Shown: positions 26,128-35,649, numbered from the stretch's first letter. The stretch is 64,000 bases of DNA from Bacteroidia bacterium (GCA_033391075.1 JAWPMV010000001.1:6386001-6450000); one strand, 5' to 3'. Made by a program: numbers and translations. The notes: a model not told the origin generated them from the sequence alone.

Positions 26128-27522
26128 TTAAAAACTGCTTTGCTTGGCCTTTTGTTTAATCTCGTAAAACATATAGGCAAAAACCACTAGGTATTCGATT
26201 GTCAGGAGCCAAAGGTTTTCCTCATAGGCATCTGTCCGATAGGTATAATAGGTGAGAGGGAGAAAAATCGTCCAGACAAGGGGAAATCGATAGGAAGAAA
26301 AAAGACAGAGAGCCAGCAGAGTCGTTACATACCAGGGGTGTACGATAGTTGCCAGGGTAAAGTAAATCATAAAGGCCCAAAGCCAGGATTTACCCAAGTT
26401 TTTGCCAAGCGGATTTTTTTCCGTGAAGGCAAGAATAAGGATTAAAATAGCAGCTACTCGGGAGAAATAATCGCCTGCAAGTTTGATGATATTATACCCT
26501 TCTATCTGATACCCTATTTCCCGCGCAATGTACCAGACACTTGCATTGAACTCAAAACTATAGAAATACAACTTGATGGACTCCCTGAGGTTGGCGAAAG
26601 TATCCAGGTCCAGGATAGGGAAAAAGAGGAATAAAGTCATCAAGCCTACAATCATCCCATAAGCAATGGTCTTTCCCCAGCCCAACCTTCGCAATAAAAA
26701 AGGCAGTAACATCAGCGGTAATAATTTACTGCAGACAGCCATCGAAAATGCCAGCGCAGATTTCCACCATTGCTTCCATAACAATAGATACCAGGCAGAA
26801 AGCAAGTAGAAAATCATCAAAGCCTCAAAATGCAAATTCCCACAAAGCTCTACAATTACCAGAGGGTTGAGCGCATAATAAATCAGGTTCACTTCGGGCA
26901 ATTCGAGCTTTCTCAGAATGCGTACAATCAAGTACATACTGCCGATTTCTGCGGCCAGCACAAAGAGCTTCATCACCAGAACTGCACCGTAAATATTATT
27001 GGGGGAAATGGCTGCCCCTAAAGCAAAAATAGCTTGAAGTACGGGAGGATAGATGGTGAAATATTCCGGAGAATTCATCCCTGCAAGCAATTCATCTCCT
27101 ATGGCCATCTGCTGCATGAAAGCGGGATCTTTCGCATAATCTACAGGAAGCTGAAGAAAAGGACTGATCCCTTCCACAATCAATTTCCCATCCCAGATAA
27201 AGCGAAAATAATCATCTGAAAAAGGAGGGAGGGCAAAGCTAGCAATCAGGCGAAATATTATGGCAGCCCCAAAAATGTACATGATCGCATTTTGTGAACT
27301 TTTGATAGAGGGCGATTTACCTTCAGAATTCCACAGCGGATATACATAATAAACATAGAGACCAAAGAGCACAGCATAGACTCCGATAAAGGGATAAAAA
27401 TCTTCTCGGGGAATATGATAAAGGAGGAGATAATACAAGGCAGCAGACAGGAGGATCAAAAAAGCTCCCACCAATCCGACTTTCTTCTCTTCCTCAAAAA
27501 TGAAGGGATGTCTCAGGTCCAT
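26128..27522 (-). CDS. Multi-pass membrane protein, GT-C glycosyltransferase-like
   Basis: 464 residues from the ATG at 27522; nine further upstream codons are open only from a TTG. About ten to twelve membrane spans. After the second span is P-P-F-S-D-D-Y-F-R-F-I-W-D-G near residues 110-123; an acidic pair in the first periplasmic loop is the catalytic hallmark of GT-C enzymes that use polyprenyl-phosphate sugars. Also present: Y-P-P-V-L-Q-A-I-F near 160 and C-S-K-L-L-P-L near 265, as in polyprenol-phosphomannose-dependent transferases (DUF2029/GT87 group). Sugar and acceptor unknown. Confidence 0.82.
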   Translation of the reverse strand: MDLRHPFIFEEEKKVGLVGAFLILLSAALYYLLLYHIPREDFYPFIGVYAVLFGLYVYYVYPLWNSEGKSPSIKSSQNAIMYIFGAAIIFRLIASFALPPFSDDYFRFIWDGKLIVEGISPFLQLPVDYAKDPAFMQQMAIGDELLAGMNSPEYFTIYPPVLQAIFALGAAISPNNIYGAVLVMKLFVLAAEIGSMYLIVRILRKLELPEVNLIYYALNPLVIVELCGNLHFEALMIFYLLSAWYLLLWKQWWKSALAFSMAVCSKLLPLMLLPFLLRRLGWGKTIAYGMIVGLMTLFLFFPILDLDTFANLRESIKLYFYSFEFNASVWYIAREIGYQIEGYNIIKLAGDYFSRVAAILILILAFTEKNPLGKNLGKSWLWAFMIYFTLATIVHPWYVTTLLALCLFSSYRFPLVWTIFLPLTYYTYRTDAYEENLWLLTIEYLVVFAYMFYEIKQKAKQSSF

Positions 27523-27631
27523 AAATTCCGGCAATTTCCATTCTCCCAAAATTAGGGAGCCTGATTGCGAAACTAATACAAATCTGGCATTTGCATTTGT
27601 CCCGTATTAGATAAATCTTGCCATATAAAGC

Positions 27632-29470
27632 ATGAAGAACAGGAATTACATCTCTCTGGGTCTCCTGATCCTTCTCGCATATCTCTTCATTCGGATAGGC
27701 TCCTTCTATCCCCGCTACGAGAATGCAGCGACCGAGGCTACCCTGAGTTGGGATGTATTCGGCTATTATCTTTATCTCCCTTCTTATTTTATTTATGATG
27801 ATCTGGGAGGACTGGGTTTCATTGAAGAAGTATTTGACAAATACCATCCAGCAGCGGACTTCCATGCAGCGGTAAAACAGCCCAATGGCAATTTTGTCAT
27901 GAAATATCCCATGGGGATGTCTGTGATCTATTCACCCTTCTTCTTTGCGGGACATGGGTATGCACTGGCAAGCGACTATCCGGCTGATGGCTTCTCTCGG
28001 CCTTACCAGTTCGCGATCTGGCTGGGCTGCATCATTTATGCTTTATTGGGCTTAGCGATCCTTAGAAAGGTTCTGCTGCGCTATGTGAGTGATCTGAGTA
28101 CAGCTATTACCCTCCTCATCATCGCTATGGGGACCAATTACCTCAACTATGTCTCTTTCGATGGAGCCATGACCCACAATGCGCTATTCACCATTTTCGC
28201 AGCTATCCTTTATCTGACGATCTCCTGGCATGAAGCTCCTTCCTGGAAAAAAGCCCTGGGAATTGGATTACTTGCAGGACTGGCTGCTCTGGCGAGACCG
28301 ACAGAGGTGATTATTCTGCTTATTCCTCTATTGTGGGGGGTGATGGATAAAGAAAGTTTGCTGGCGAAAGGGAAGTTGCTTTGGGAACATAAAACACAAG
28401 TACTTATTCTGGGAGCTGCTCTCGCTTTTTTGGGTTCCTGGCAATTGATCTACTGGAAAATTTACTCAGGTAATCTGCTTTACTATTCCTACGAAGATCA
28501 GGGTTTTACCTGGCTCTGGGGCCACCATATTTTTGATGGTCTGTTCAGCTACCGTAAAGGATGGTTTGCTTATACGCCTGTGATGATTCTTTCTCTGATT
28601 GGATTTTTGCCCTTATTCAAGTCAGATAAAAAAATCTTCTGGCCCATCCTGGCCTTTAGCCTGCTCAATCTCTACATCATTTTTGCCTGGGATATCTGGT
28701 GGTATGGAGGAAGTTTTGGAGCAAGACCATTGATTCAATCCTATTCGCTATTGGCGATTCCTTTGGCCTACCTTATCCAGTACCTTATCCAAAGCAAAAA
28801 ACGGATCCTTCAAATCCTGACCTTAGCCTTTGTGATCCTCTGCATCGACCTCAATGCCATTATGACCTGGCAAGCGCATACTCGAGCCGGAATCTGGGAA
28901 GCAGAATATATGACCAAGGCCTATTACTGGAAAATCTTTGGCAGTACCAATCCCCAAAAAGCAGATAAAATCTTTCTGGATGTACGACATGAACTGGAGG
29001 ATACAGATGGCATGGAAGTAAAGGAAGTCTTTTTCAATAATTTCGAAAAGGATAGCCTCAACCTGACCACAGACCGCCATGTGTTTGAAGGAAGCAAAGC
29101 CCTTCTGATGAACAAAGAGACTCAGTATTCTCAATCCTTTATTTCAGCTTTGGGCACACTCACTGATAAAGAGGAGAGTTGGGTACGCGTGAGTTGTCGA
29201 GGCTTTTATACGCAAATGCAGTGGAACGTATGGGCGCAAACCCAAATGGTGACACAGTTTATTCGAGACGGCAAGGTGTACCGGGCTACGGCTGCTCGAC
29301 TCCAACGAACGACAGATGCATGGCGCTGGCATGATTTCCATTATGAAATGAAGTTCCCCCGAAACTGGAAGGAAGGAGATGAGCTAAAAGTTTATTTCTG
29401 GAATGCGGAATCAGATACCGAAGCCTTTATCGATAATCTGAAAGTTGAAGTGATCAGTCCTGCTGATTGA
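27632..29470 (+). CDS. Large multi-pass membrane protein with C-terminal beta domain (GT-C-like)
   Basis: 612 residues. About ten membrane spans in residues 1-410, with an early loop containing S-W-D-V-F-G-Y-Y-L-Y-L-P near 40-51 where GT-C enzymes carry their acidic residue. Other marks are M-K-Y-P-M-G-M-S near 90 and A-L-A-R-P-T-E-V near 215. Residues about 440-612 form a soluble, beta-rich domain ending in a carbohydrate-binding-like strand pattern (D-N-L-K-V-E-V). This overall layout is common in Bacteroidota membrane glycosyltransferase-like proteins of unknown role. Divergent from 26128-27522 and convergent, with 17 bp overlap, with the next gene. Confidence 0.75.
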   Translation: MKNRNYISLGLLILLAYLFIRIGSFYPRYENAATEATLSWDVFGYYLYLPSYFIYDDLGGLGFIEEVFDKYHPAADFHAAVKQPNGNFVMKYPMGMSVIYSPFFFAGHGYALASDYPADGFSRPYQFAIWLGCIIYALLGLAILRKVLLRYVSDLSTAITLLIIAMGTNYLNYVSFDGAMTHNALFTIFAAILYLTISWHEAPSWKKALGIGLLAGLAALARPTEVIILLIPLLWGVMDKESLLAKGKLLWEHKTQVLILGAALAFLGSWQLIYWKIYSGNLLYYSYEDQGFTWLWGHHIFDGLFSYRKGWFAYTPVMILSLIGFLPLFKSDKKIFWPILAFSLLNLYIIFAWDIWWYGGSFGARPLIQSYSLLAIPLAYLIQYLIQSKKRILQILTLAFVILCIDLNAIMTWQAHTRAGIWEAEYMTKAYYWKIFGSTNPQKADKIFLDVRHELEDTDGMEVKEVFFNNFEKDSLNLTTDRHVFEGSKALLMNKETQYSQSFISALGTLTDKEESWVRVSCRGFYTQMQWNVWAQTQMVTQFIRDGKVYRATAARLQRTTDAWRWHDFHYEMKFPRNWKEGDELKVYFWNAESDTEAFIDNLKVEVISPAD

Positions 29471-30953
29471 TTTCCTCTCTTTTGTACAAAGCGCCCACCC
29501 ATCCGACTTTTTGTTCTAATTCGTAGGCCGAATTTATTTGCTCTCCCTGACCGGGCTCAACAAAATAATAATCATATAAGGAGTCGGAACGCAATTGTTT
29601 TTCGTAGGGAATGGGTTCAATGAAATCCAGGCCTCTGACTTTTTGATAGAAAGCAGAAGTAGGATGATAAATCCAGTAAACGCCCAGCTTTATTTTTTTA
29701 CCTGCCACTTCTTTCTCCATCATCAAATCAATCATGTTTCGGGTTTCAGCATCATAATACCACTCTCGGCTTCCTCCGAGGTTTGCCACCTGACTAAAAT
29801 GATAGACCGAATAGCCAGCCAGCAATAAAGAAATACTTAAGGCTATGCTCACACGAGATTTTATCACTTCCTCCAAAAACATATAGACGGGAAAAGCCGC
29901 TATCGGAATGATGATCAAGGCAGTTCTATGGATCAGATATTTGGTGTCGAAGAGCCAATATTGGGTCAGGAGAGCCAGCATAAAAAGCAGGGCCAAACTA
30001 CAACTGGCAAAGTAAAATATTCTTGTTGCACCAAAGCCTTTCTTCCAAATCCGACTCAATCCATACAGCATAGCCGCCAGGAAGAGCAGGCCAAAGAACC
30101 ACATGAGAATCTCAATACTCTTAGGGCCCAGAAATTTCTGTCCCATATTGCTATCCTCAACCAGTCCTCTATAACTCACCCAAAGGGAATCAATCCCGTA
30201 TTGAAATTCGCCCAAACTCCTCAGAAACTTGATAGGATAATAAAGAATGATGGCTAAAAAGACCGAACTGGCCCCACCAACTGCCAGGGGTAACCAGGGT
30301 CTGGCCCCCAGGGATTGAGCATCCAGCAAAGGAAGCTCTTCATCCCATTTCATCAAGGCCAGGATCGAGAGCGCTCCCAGAAAAGCGAGATGAACCGCAA
30401 AATAATTGAGAAAGGTAAAATTGCTCAAAACGGCGAGTATCGATCCCAGAAAACTCAGCGCCAATTGACGCCCCTTTTTTCTGTCCAGATAGGCATAAAG
30501 ATGATAGACACTCATCATGACAAAGCCGCAGCCCATGCCATAGCCTCTGGCCAAAGCAAAGAATTCCAACAAATAGGGATTGGCATTGAAAATCATGAAG
30601 CCTCCCAGCATCAGCCATATCCTCCCGGAAAAAGAGCGAAGCAGCAAAATGCTATAGCTCAGGTAGAGTAGGTGGGCCAAAAGATTAGGAAGTCGAATGA
30701 AGAATTCATCCGTTCCAAAAAGGCCAACGCTGATCTGCATGAGAAAGCTGTTGAGCCAATGGATATTAGCCGTACCCCAGCACTCAGAAGAAAAAAAGCA
30801 GGCCCAGAGATTGATGTCTATGCTATTGATGAACGTACTGCTTTCATCATGGGTCATCGAAAGCTTTGCAGCTCGTAAGCAGGTATAGACAAAGAGACAA
30901 ATCCCCAGAAGTATGAGGATGATTGTATTTCTGTCTATCGCTTTTATTTTCAT
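29454..30953 (-). CDS. Multi-pass membrane protein, GT-C/GT39-like
   Basis: 499 residues with about ten to eleven membrane spans. The first loop holds M-T-H-D-E-S-S-T near residues 33-40, an acidic D-E pair in the position used by GT-C glycosyltransferases of the PMT/ArnT group; further on are R-L-P-N-L-L-A-H near 85-92 and F-F-A-L-A-R-G-Y-G-M near 130, a pattern familiar in GT39-like proteins. The C-terminal 60 residues are soluble. Probably transfers a lipid-linked sugar across the inner membrane; substrate unknown. Its 3' end overlaps the convergent 27632-29470 gene by 17 bp. Confidence 0.78.
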   Translation of the reverse strand: MKIKAIDRNTIILILLGICLFVYTCLRAAKLSMTHDESSTFINSIDINLWACFFSSECWGTANIHWLNSFLMQISVGLFGTDEFFIRLPNLLAHLLYLSYSILLLRSFSGRIWLMLGGFMIFNANPYLLEFFALARGYGMGCGFVMMSVYHLYAYLDRKKGRQLALSFLGSILAVLSNFTFLNYFAVHLAFLGALSILALMKWDEELPLLDAQSLGARPWLPLAVGGASSVFLAIILYYPIKFLRSLGEFQYGIDSLWVSYRGLVEDSNMGQKFLGPKSIEILMWFFGLLFLAAMLYGLSRIWKKGFGATRIFYFASCSLALLFMLALLTQYWLFDTKYLIHRTALIIIPIAAFPVYMFLEEVIKSRVSIALSISLLLAGYSVYHFSQVANLGGSREWYYDAETRNMIDLMMEKEVAGKKIKLGVYWIYHPTSAFYQKVRGLDFIEPIPYEKQLRSDSLYDYYFVEPGQGEQINSAYELEQKVGWVGALYKREEINQQD

Positions 30954-31005
30954 TGTTTTGCTGGAAGAGGAGGGAATTTAGGGATATTTCTTCGGAAAAA
31001 CCTGA

Positions 31006-31048
31006 GCAAAACAAAAACGCTGCCTGGATGCCAATTCCGGGCAGCGTT
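31006..31048 (-). terminator. Intrinsic terminator downstream of the 158-residue membrane protein gene
   Basis: Stem AACGCTGCC / GGCAGCGTT (31016-31024 and 31040-31048), extended internally by TGGA/TCC pairing, followed on the minus strand by TTTTTGTTTTG. It lies 22 bp beyond the stop at 31071 and separates the gmk-nadD region from the membrane protein gene 29454-30953. Confidence 0.8.
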
Positions 31049-31070
31049 AGGCAAGATCACAATCTGCGAT

Positions 31071-31547
31071 CTACAAAGTATTTCCTACTTTATAATCCAG
31101 TTCTCTTTTCGCCAGATCTGCGTCGATGGCGTCTTTGAGTGCCTGGTAAAGTTCATTCTTGGAGAACATCTCTCCTTCTTGCTTATACTTCCCGCCTCTC
31201 GATTCGATCAAGGCGATGATAGCCGCAAAATAGGGAGAATGATACTTGAGGCTAGCTGAAGTCAAGGGAGCGGAATTGAGCCGGGCATAGAGTGCCTCTA
31301 CATCCGGTTTCAGGATGCGCTCGGCTTCCAGGCTAATTCTAGAAAATTCCTCCCTTGAATCTTTATCCTCCAGTATACTGAGGGTTATTCTCTTTTTTAC
31401 AAAATCTGTGTATTTCAGATCAAGCTGTGCCAATAATCTGTTCACTCCCTGGCGAAAACGATTGGCTTCCCAGAAATACCAGAAAAGCCAGGCACCAGCA
31501 GTCAATGCAACAGCAAAGATCAAAACGAAAAATATGCGAAACATCAT
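31071..31547 (-). CDS. Small membrane-anchored helical protein, function unknown
   Basis: 158 residues. One N-terminal membrane span (about 4-26: I-F-F-V-L-I-F-A-V-A-L-T-A-G-A-W-L-F-W-Y) and a charged, almost entirely helical soluble part with no recognised motif. It follows nadD on the same strand by 76 bp and ends at a strong terminator, so it may be the last gene of a gmk-nadD transcript. The family is not recognised. Confidence 0.65.
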   Translation of the reverse strand: MMFRIFFVLIFAVALTAGAWLFWYFWEANRFRQGVNRLLAQLDLKYTDFVKKRITLSILEDKDSREEFSRISLEAERILKPDVEALYARLNSAPLTSASLKYHSPYFAAIIALIESRGGKYKQEGEMFSKNELYQALKDAIDADLAKRELDYKVGNTL

Positions 31548-31623
31548 GGTTCTATAAATATTCCTATGAATATACGGTATTTTAAAGACAGTTATTCAGT
31601 CAATAGGTTGGAAATCGTCGGCG

Positions 31624-32196
31624 CTATGTATACAGATTTTTCCGGTCTATATAGTCTCTCACAGGCTCAGGAACCAGATAGCGAATGGAAAGTCTATCTT
31701 TTAGGGTTTGTCGGATATAGGTAGCTGAAATATTGAGTAAAGGGGCCTCAAAAAGCTCTACATGCTCATGTTCATCCAGGGGTCCTGCCTGAGCTTCTAC
31801 TCGGGGATAGACATAAATCCTGTAATATTTCAGGATTGCCTCATAATTTTTCCACTTATGCAGGTATTGCAGATTGTCCTGGCCCATGATGAGCGAAAAT
31901 TCATGCTGCCGGTATTTATCGGCCAGATGAGTGAGGGTATCTATGGTATAAGAAGGTTTTGGGAGAAAGAATTCGATATTGGAAGCTCGAATACGATCAT
32001 GATCCTCAATGGCCAATTCGACCATTTTCAGGCGCTCATATTCAGAGAGAAGATTCTTCTTTTGTTTGAAAGGATTTTGGGGGGAAATGATGAACCAAAC
32101 CTCTTCAAGTTCCGTCTTGCTCAAAGCAGTCTCTGCCAGGATTAGATGTCCCTGGTGGATAGGATTGAAAGAACCAAAGAAGAGTCCTACTTTCAT
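31624..32196 (-). CDS. nadD: Nicotinate-nucleotide adenylyltransferase
   Basis: 190 residues. Nucleotidyltransferase fold with the N-terminal G-L-F-F-G-S-F-N-P-I-H-Q-G-H-L (the H-x-G-H phosphate-binding motif) and the C-terminal I-S-A-T-Y-I-R (the ISSTxxR signature) near residues 161-167. It makes nicotinate adenine dinucleotide in NAD synthesis. Located 12 bp after gmk on the same strand, the usual Bacteroidota gmk-nadD order. Confidence 0.97.
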   Translation of the reverse strand: MKVGLFFGSFNPIHQGHLILAETALSKTELEEVWFIISPQNPFKQKKNLLSEYERLKMVELAIEDHDRIRASNIEFFLPKPSYTIDTLTHLADKYRQHEFSLIMGQDNLQYLHKWKNYEAILKYYRIYVYPRVEAQAGPLDEHEHVELFEAPLLNISATYIRQTLKDRLSIRYLVPEPVRDYIDRKNLYT

Positions 32197-32208
32197 ACCT
32201 TAGAGGAA

Positions 32209-32793
32209 TTAGGATTGATAGGCGCTGATCTTCTGATCAACGATGGAGATAAGTTTGGCAGAGGATTTTTCCAAGACATCATTGATGATCACATAATCAA
32301 ATTGATCTGCATATTCAATTTCCTCTACTGCTTTGGAAATCCTTTCTATGATGGCTTCTTCATTGTCTGTTCCACGTCCTCTCAAGCGCTGTCCAAGGAC
32401 GTCCAGGCTGGGAGCTTGAATAAAGATGGCACAGGCGCGATCTCCAAATTGACGTTTGATATTTAATCCTCCGATCACATCCACATCAAAAATCGGGAAA
32501 CGACCCATTTGACATATTCTATCTACTTCCGACTTCAAGGTTCCATAAAACCGGCCGGGATATACTTCCTCCCATTCAAGAAAAGCATCTTCCTTGATGA
32601 GTTTCTCAAATTCTTCCTGTGTCAAAAAATGGTAGTCTTTGCCGTCCTTTTCCTGCCCACGAGGATCTCGAGTGGTTGCAGATACAGAAAAACCAAAGCA
32701 ATCAAAGCGCTCCATCAATTGCTTTACCATGGTGGTTTTTCCAGAACCACTGGGGGCAGATATGACAAATACGGGACGATTTTGATGTTCCAT
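32209..32793 (-). CDS. gmk: Guanylate kinase
   Basis: 194 residues from the ATG at 32793 (two further codons upstream are open only from a TTG). Converts GMP to GDP. P-loop S-A-P-S-G-S-G-K-T-T at residues 12-21, the GMP-binding S-V-S-A-T-T-R-D-P-R-G near 36-46, and F-Y-G-T-L-K near 84. A TAACTTTG element sits immediately before the start codon, implying a very short or absent 5' leader. First gene of the gmk-nadD operon. Confidence 0.97.
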   Translation of the reverse strand: MEHQNRPVFVISAPSGSGKTTMVKQLMERFDCFGFSVSATTRDPRGQEKDGKDYHFLTQEEFEKLIKEDAFLEWEEVYPGRFYGTLKSEVDRICQMGRFPIFDVDVIGGLNIKRQFGDRACAIFIQAPSLDVLGQRLRGRGTDNEEAIIERISKAVEEIEYADQFDYVIINDVLEKSSAKLISIVDQKISAYQS

Positions 32794-32796
32794 GTG

Positions 32797-32804
32797 CAAA
32801 GTTA
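32797..32804 (-). promoter_or_regulatory. -7 promoter element abutting the gmk start codon
   Basis: On the minus strand TAACTTTG is followed by CAC and then the gmk ATG. It is a perfect TAnnTTTG match, but no clear TTG -33 element is seen 17-23 bp upstream. If used, transcription would start at or within a few bases of the start codon. Confidence 0.4.
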
Positions 32805-32987
32805 CACAAATAAACGAATGCCGCCAGAGATAGTTTGCCAGAAAAATAAGCTGAGTAATTTGAAATAAGTTTTAAAATATATTACGATATGTTAAAATTT
32901 ATGAAATATTGCAATTTACTATCTCCGGGATTCCCTTATCTTTAATCCAACAAACAAGATGCCTCCCCGAAATCAAATATAACGCTC

Positions 32988-34343
32988 ATGTACAGGCATC
33001 TATACCGTCTTTTACTGATCCTTCCATTTTTGCCCCTTAGTATCAGGGCTCAGGGAGATGAATATAGCATCAGCTATCTAAACGATCAGGCAGAGGCTCT
33101 CTTTAGCATACAGGAACAGTTAGAGGCAAACAATCTTTTGGCTTTGGGAATGCCTGTAGAAAGCCCAGACAATAAGTTTGCGCAGAAAAGCTATTCTCTC
33201 CTGAAAAGCTTTGAAAAGTGGAAAACCAATCCTTCTTCTCATCTAAATGAAGAACTCGATACAAAGTTGAGGGCATCTCATTCACTTGTAATAAAACTAA
33301 AAGAGATTCAGGCTCAGGAAAAGATCGCTTTTGAGGAATTGCAAATAGCTTCTCTATATTTTCATGATTTGAGCATCCTTAGTCAGGAACTTTATCATAG
33401 CCTCAATACAGGCAGCTATAGTAATAGCCTGGCTCCTTCGAATCTAAAGATTCATGCTGAGGCCATCCAATATGCACGTAAACTGGTACTCGCTTACCGA
33501 TATGAGCAGGAGAAAGAAATCAGTTTGTATAAGAGGAAGCTGAGAAGCTTCAAATTTCAACCAGCAAAAGCCTCTGCGTCTTTTAGCCAGGATTTTCGCC
33601 AGCTATTATTAAGCAGAATAGACAAAGAGGAAGCCTATAATCAAAAGGTGTTGAAGGTATTCAATCTATGGGTAGAAGTTTATAATGAGTGGAGGAAAAA
33701 GCAAGCGTGGAGTTTGAGTCCGCAGATCAAGTTGGGACCTGAGTTTCGTCCGATAAAAGCTTCTCAAATTAGTTTGGCTCCGAAAAAAGAACCACAGGAC
33801 CTCATTTTCCTCCTGGATGTATCAGGTTCGATGAATAAGACGGAAAAATTACCATTGATTAAACGATCTTTATTAGAAGTGCTTCCTTATCTTAATTCGG
33901 AAGACAGGATCAGCGTACTCACCTTTGCAGATGAGTCTCAGCAGATTCTTTCCAATTATTCTCCCAAACAGGAGACAGGGATTGCTGAGGCATTGGAAAA
34001 AATAAAGCTGGGCGGAAAAACCCGTCCATACAGTTCTTTACATACGGCTTATCAAATCGCCAGAAATAATATCAGGAGAGATCGGCCCACACGTATTATT
34101 CTCCTTACTGATGGAGGATTCAAGATAGATCCGGAAAAGCTTCCAAAACTGATCGAAGCCCAAAGCTATGAAGGGGTAAGTCTCAGCATCATGTACACGG
34201 GTAGCAATGAGGCAGAAGTAAGGAATCGCTTAAGAAAATTGACGGGTATAGGAAAAGGGCATTATCTTGCCCTGGGCAGAAAAAATCCTGCCCAGCATCT
34301 GCTGCAACTTATTCAGCAGTTACATCCTTTGCCCTTAAGATGA
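32988..34343 (+). CDS. Secreted von Willebrand factor A domain protein
   Basis: 451 residues with a signal peptide (about 1-21, ending S-I-R-A-Q). Residues 25-255 are helical and coiled-coil-like. A vWA domain occupies about residues 268-440, with the complete MIDAS metal site: D-V-S-G-S (D-x-S-x-S) near 278, a T in the T-F-A-D loop, and L-T-D-G-G near 365. vWA domains mediate metal-dependent protein contacts. The stop codon overlaps the next gene's start (ATGA), indicating cotranslation with a methyltransferase. Function not known. Confidence 0.88.
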   Translation: MYRHLYRLLLILPFLPLSIRAQGDEYSISYLNDQAEALFSIQEQLEANNLLALGMPVESPDNKFAQKSYSLLKSFEKWKTNPSSHLNEELDTKLRASHSLVIKLKEIQAQEKIAFEELQIASLYFHDLSILSQELYHSLNTGSYSNSLAPSNLKIHAEAIQYARKLVLAYRYEQEKEISLYKRKLRSFKFQPAKASASFSQDFRQLLLSRIDKEEAYNQKVLKVFNLWVEVYNEWRKKQAWSLSPQIKLGPEFRPIKASQISLAPKKEPQDLIFLLDVSGSMNKTEKLPLIKRSLLEVLPYLNSEDRISVLTFADESQQILSNYSPKQETGIAEALEKIKLGGKTRPYSSLHTAYQIARNNIRRDRPTRIILLTDGGFKIDPEKLPKLIEAQSYEGVSLSIMYTGSNEAEVRNRLRKLTGIGKGHYLALGRKNPAQHLLQLIQQLHPLPLR

Positions 34344-35071
34344 ATTACCGTACAACTCTCATTACAGAAAAGAAAAAAGATCCATTTGGCGCAGCTATGT
34401 GGGCCTACTTCAAGGGAGATTTACAAGCTACGGTAAAAGTATATTCGGATATTGCGGTGGATGACGACATTCCGGTTGGCTATCTTTTCAGGAGTTATTC
34501 GCAGATGCCTCCCTGGGAACAAAAAGCGGTGGACCTATGCAGAGGACGAATTTTGGATGTGGGAGCAGGAGCAGGAAGTCATAGCCTGGAGCTACAAAAT
34601 AGGGGAGAGGATACGACGGCCATTGATATTTCTCCCGGTGCAGTAGAAATTATGGAAGCGAGGGGAATCAATCAGCTGGCTCATGCAAGTATATGGGAAT
34701 ATACCGATGAGCGATTTGATACCATCCTGCTGATGATGAATGGAGTGGGTCTGGTTGGAAATCTGAAGGGATTAAATGCTTTTTTGAAACAAGCGAAAAA
34801 TATGTTAAATCAGGGCGGTCAAATACTCCTGGATTCATCAGATATAAAATATTTATACGAGGATTTGGAGATATCCCCGCCAAATGATATATATTACGGC
34901 CTTATTGAATACCAAATGGTATTCGGTGCCTCAGTAAGTGAAAAATTCTCCTGGTTATACCTGGATTACCCCCGTCTCTTCAGACATTGTAAACTCCAGG
35001 GACTAAGTTGTGAAATTCTCCATGAAGGGCCGCATTTTGAGTATTTGGCACGAATATCAGCCGAAAAATAA
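34340..35071 (+). CDS. Class I SAM-dependent methyltransferase
   Basis: 243 residues. The SAM-binding motif I is I-L-D-V-G-A-G-A-G-S-H-S-L-E-L near residues 70-84, followed by the acidic motif II T-A-I-D-I-S-P-G-A-V near 94-103 and the motif IV region F-D-T-I-L-L-M-M-N-G near 127-136. The small-molecule methyltransferase type (Methyltransf_11/25) is indicated; substrate unknown. Translationally coupled to the upstream vWA gene by a 4-bp overlap. Confidence 0.9.
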   Translation: MNYRTTLITEKKKDPFGAAMWAYFKGDLQATVKVYSDIAVDDDIPVGYLFRSYSQMPPWEQKAVDLCRGRILDVGAGAGSHSLELQNRGEDTTAIDISPGAVEIMEARGINQLAHASIWEYTDERFDTILLMMNGVGLVGNLKGLNAFLKQAKNMLNQGGQILLDSSDIKYLYEDLEISPPNDIYYGLIEYQMVFGASVSEKFSWLYLDYPRLFRHCKLQGLSCEILHEGPHFEYLARISAEK

Positions 35072-35151
35072 ACCCTTTGGATAAAAAAGGAGTATATAAT
35101 ACATTGGGACACAGTATATCCCTAAGTTCTTAATTGAAATACGAGTAGTGT

Positions 35152-35604
35152 ATGAAGTTTGAAGAAAGCGTTTTTATCAAGTCTCCCATCAAACAGGTAT
35201 GGAAATTCCTGAGCAATTATCGGAGTCACAAACAATTTAACGGTATATATAAAGAGACAAAACATGTCAGCGAGGGGAAGATGGCAGTGGGTTCAGAGTT
35301 ATTCACGAAAATATTCTTCTTAGGAAGAAAAATCGAAACCAGTAGCGAAGTAATAGAATTCGAACCGGAAAAGACATTAAGATTTCAATCAAAAAGCGGT
35401 CCTGTACCCTCTGATACTAAGTATGAATTTCAGCCAGAAGGCGAAGGTACCATGGTAAAGCTTCAATTTGATATTGAGCCAGGTAGCTACTTTAGATTAG
35501 GTGAGACTTTTCTAAAGCCTCGTCTAAGTAAAGAGGTAGAGGATTCCATGAAATCTCTTAAGAAGATTTTGGAGGCTAAAGCTCTCAAGGCTGCCGCAAA
35601 ATAG
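35152..35604 (+). CDS. SRPBCC (START-like) family protein
   Basis: 150 residues of the polyketide-cyclase/SRPBCC fold: E-E-S-V-F-I-K-S-P-I-K-Q-V-W-K-F-L-S-N-Y at the N-terminus is the typical first strand and helix, then alternating strands and a long C-terminal helix (E-V-E-D-S-M-K-S-L-K-K). Such proteins bind a hydrophobic ligand in a central cavity. No signal peptide, so cytoplasmic. It follows the methyltransferase by 80 bp on the same strand and ends at a terminator. Confidence 0.88.
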   Translation: MKFEESVFIKSPIKQVWKFLSNYRSHKQFNGIYKETKHVSEGKMAVGSELFTKIFFLGRKIETSSEVIEFEPEKTLRFQSKSGPVPSDTKYEFQPEGEGTMVKLQFDIEPGSYFRLGETFLKPRLSKEVEDSMKSLKKILEAKALKAAAK

Positions 35605-35649
35605 CGTCCCTTTATACTTTCCTAAGGGAGCCGTTTAAAAAAACAGAAA

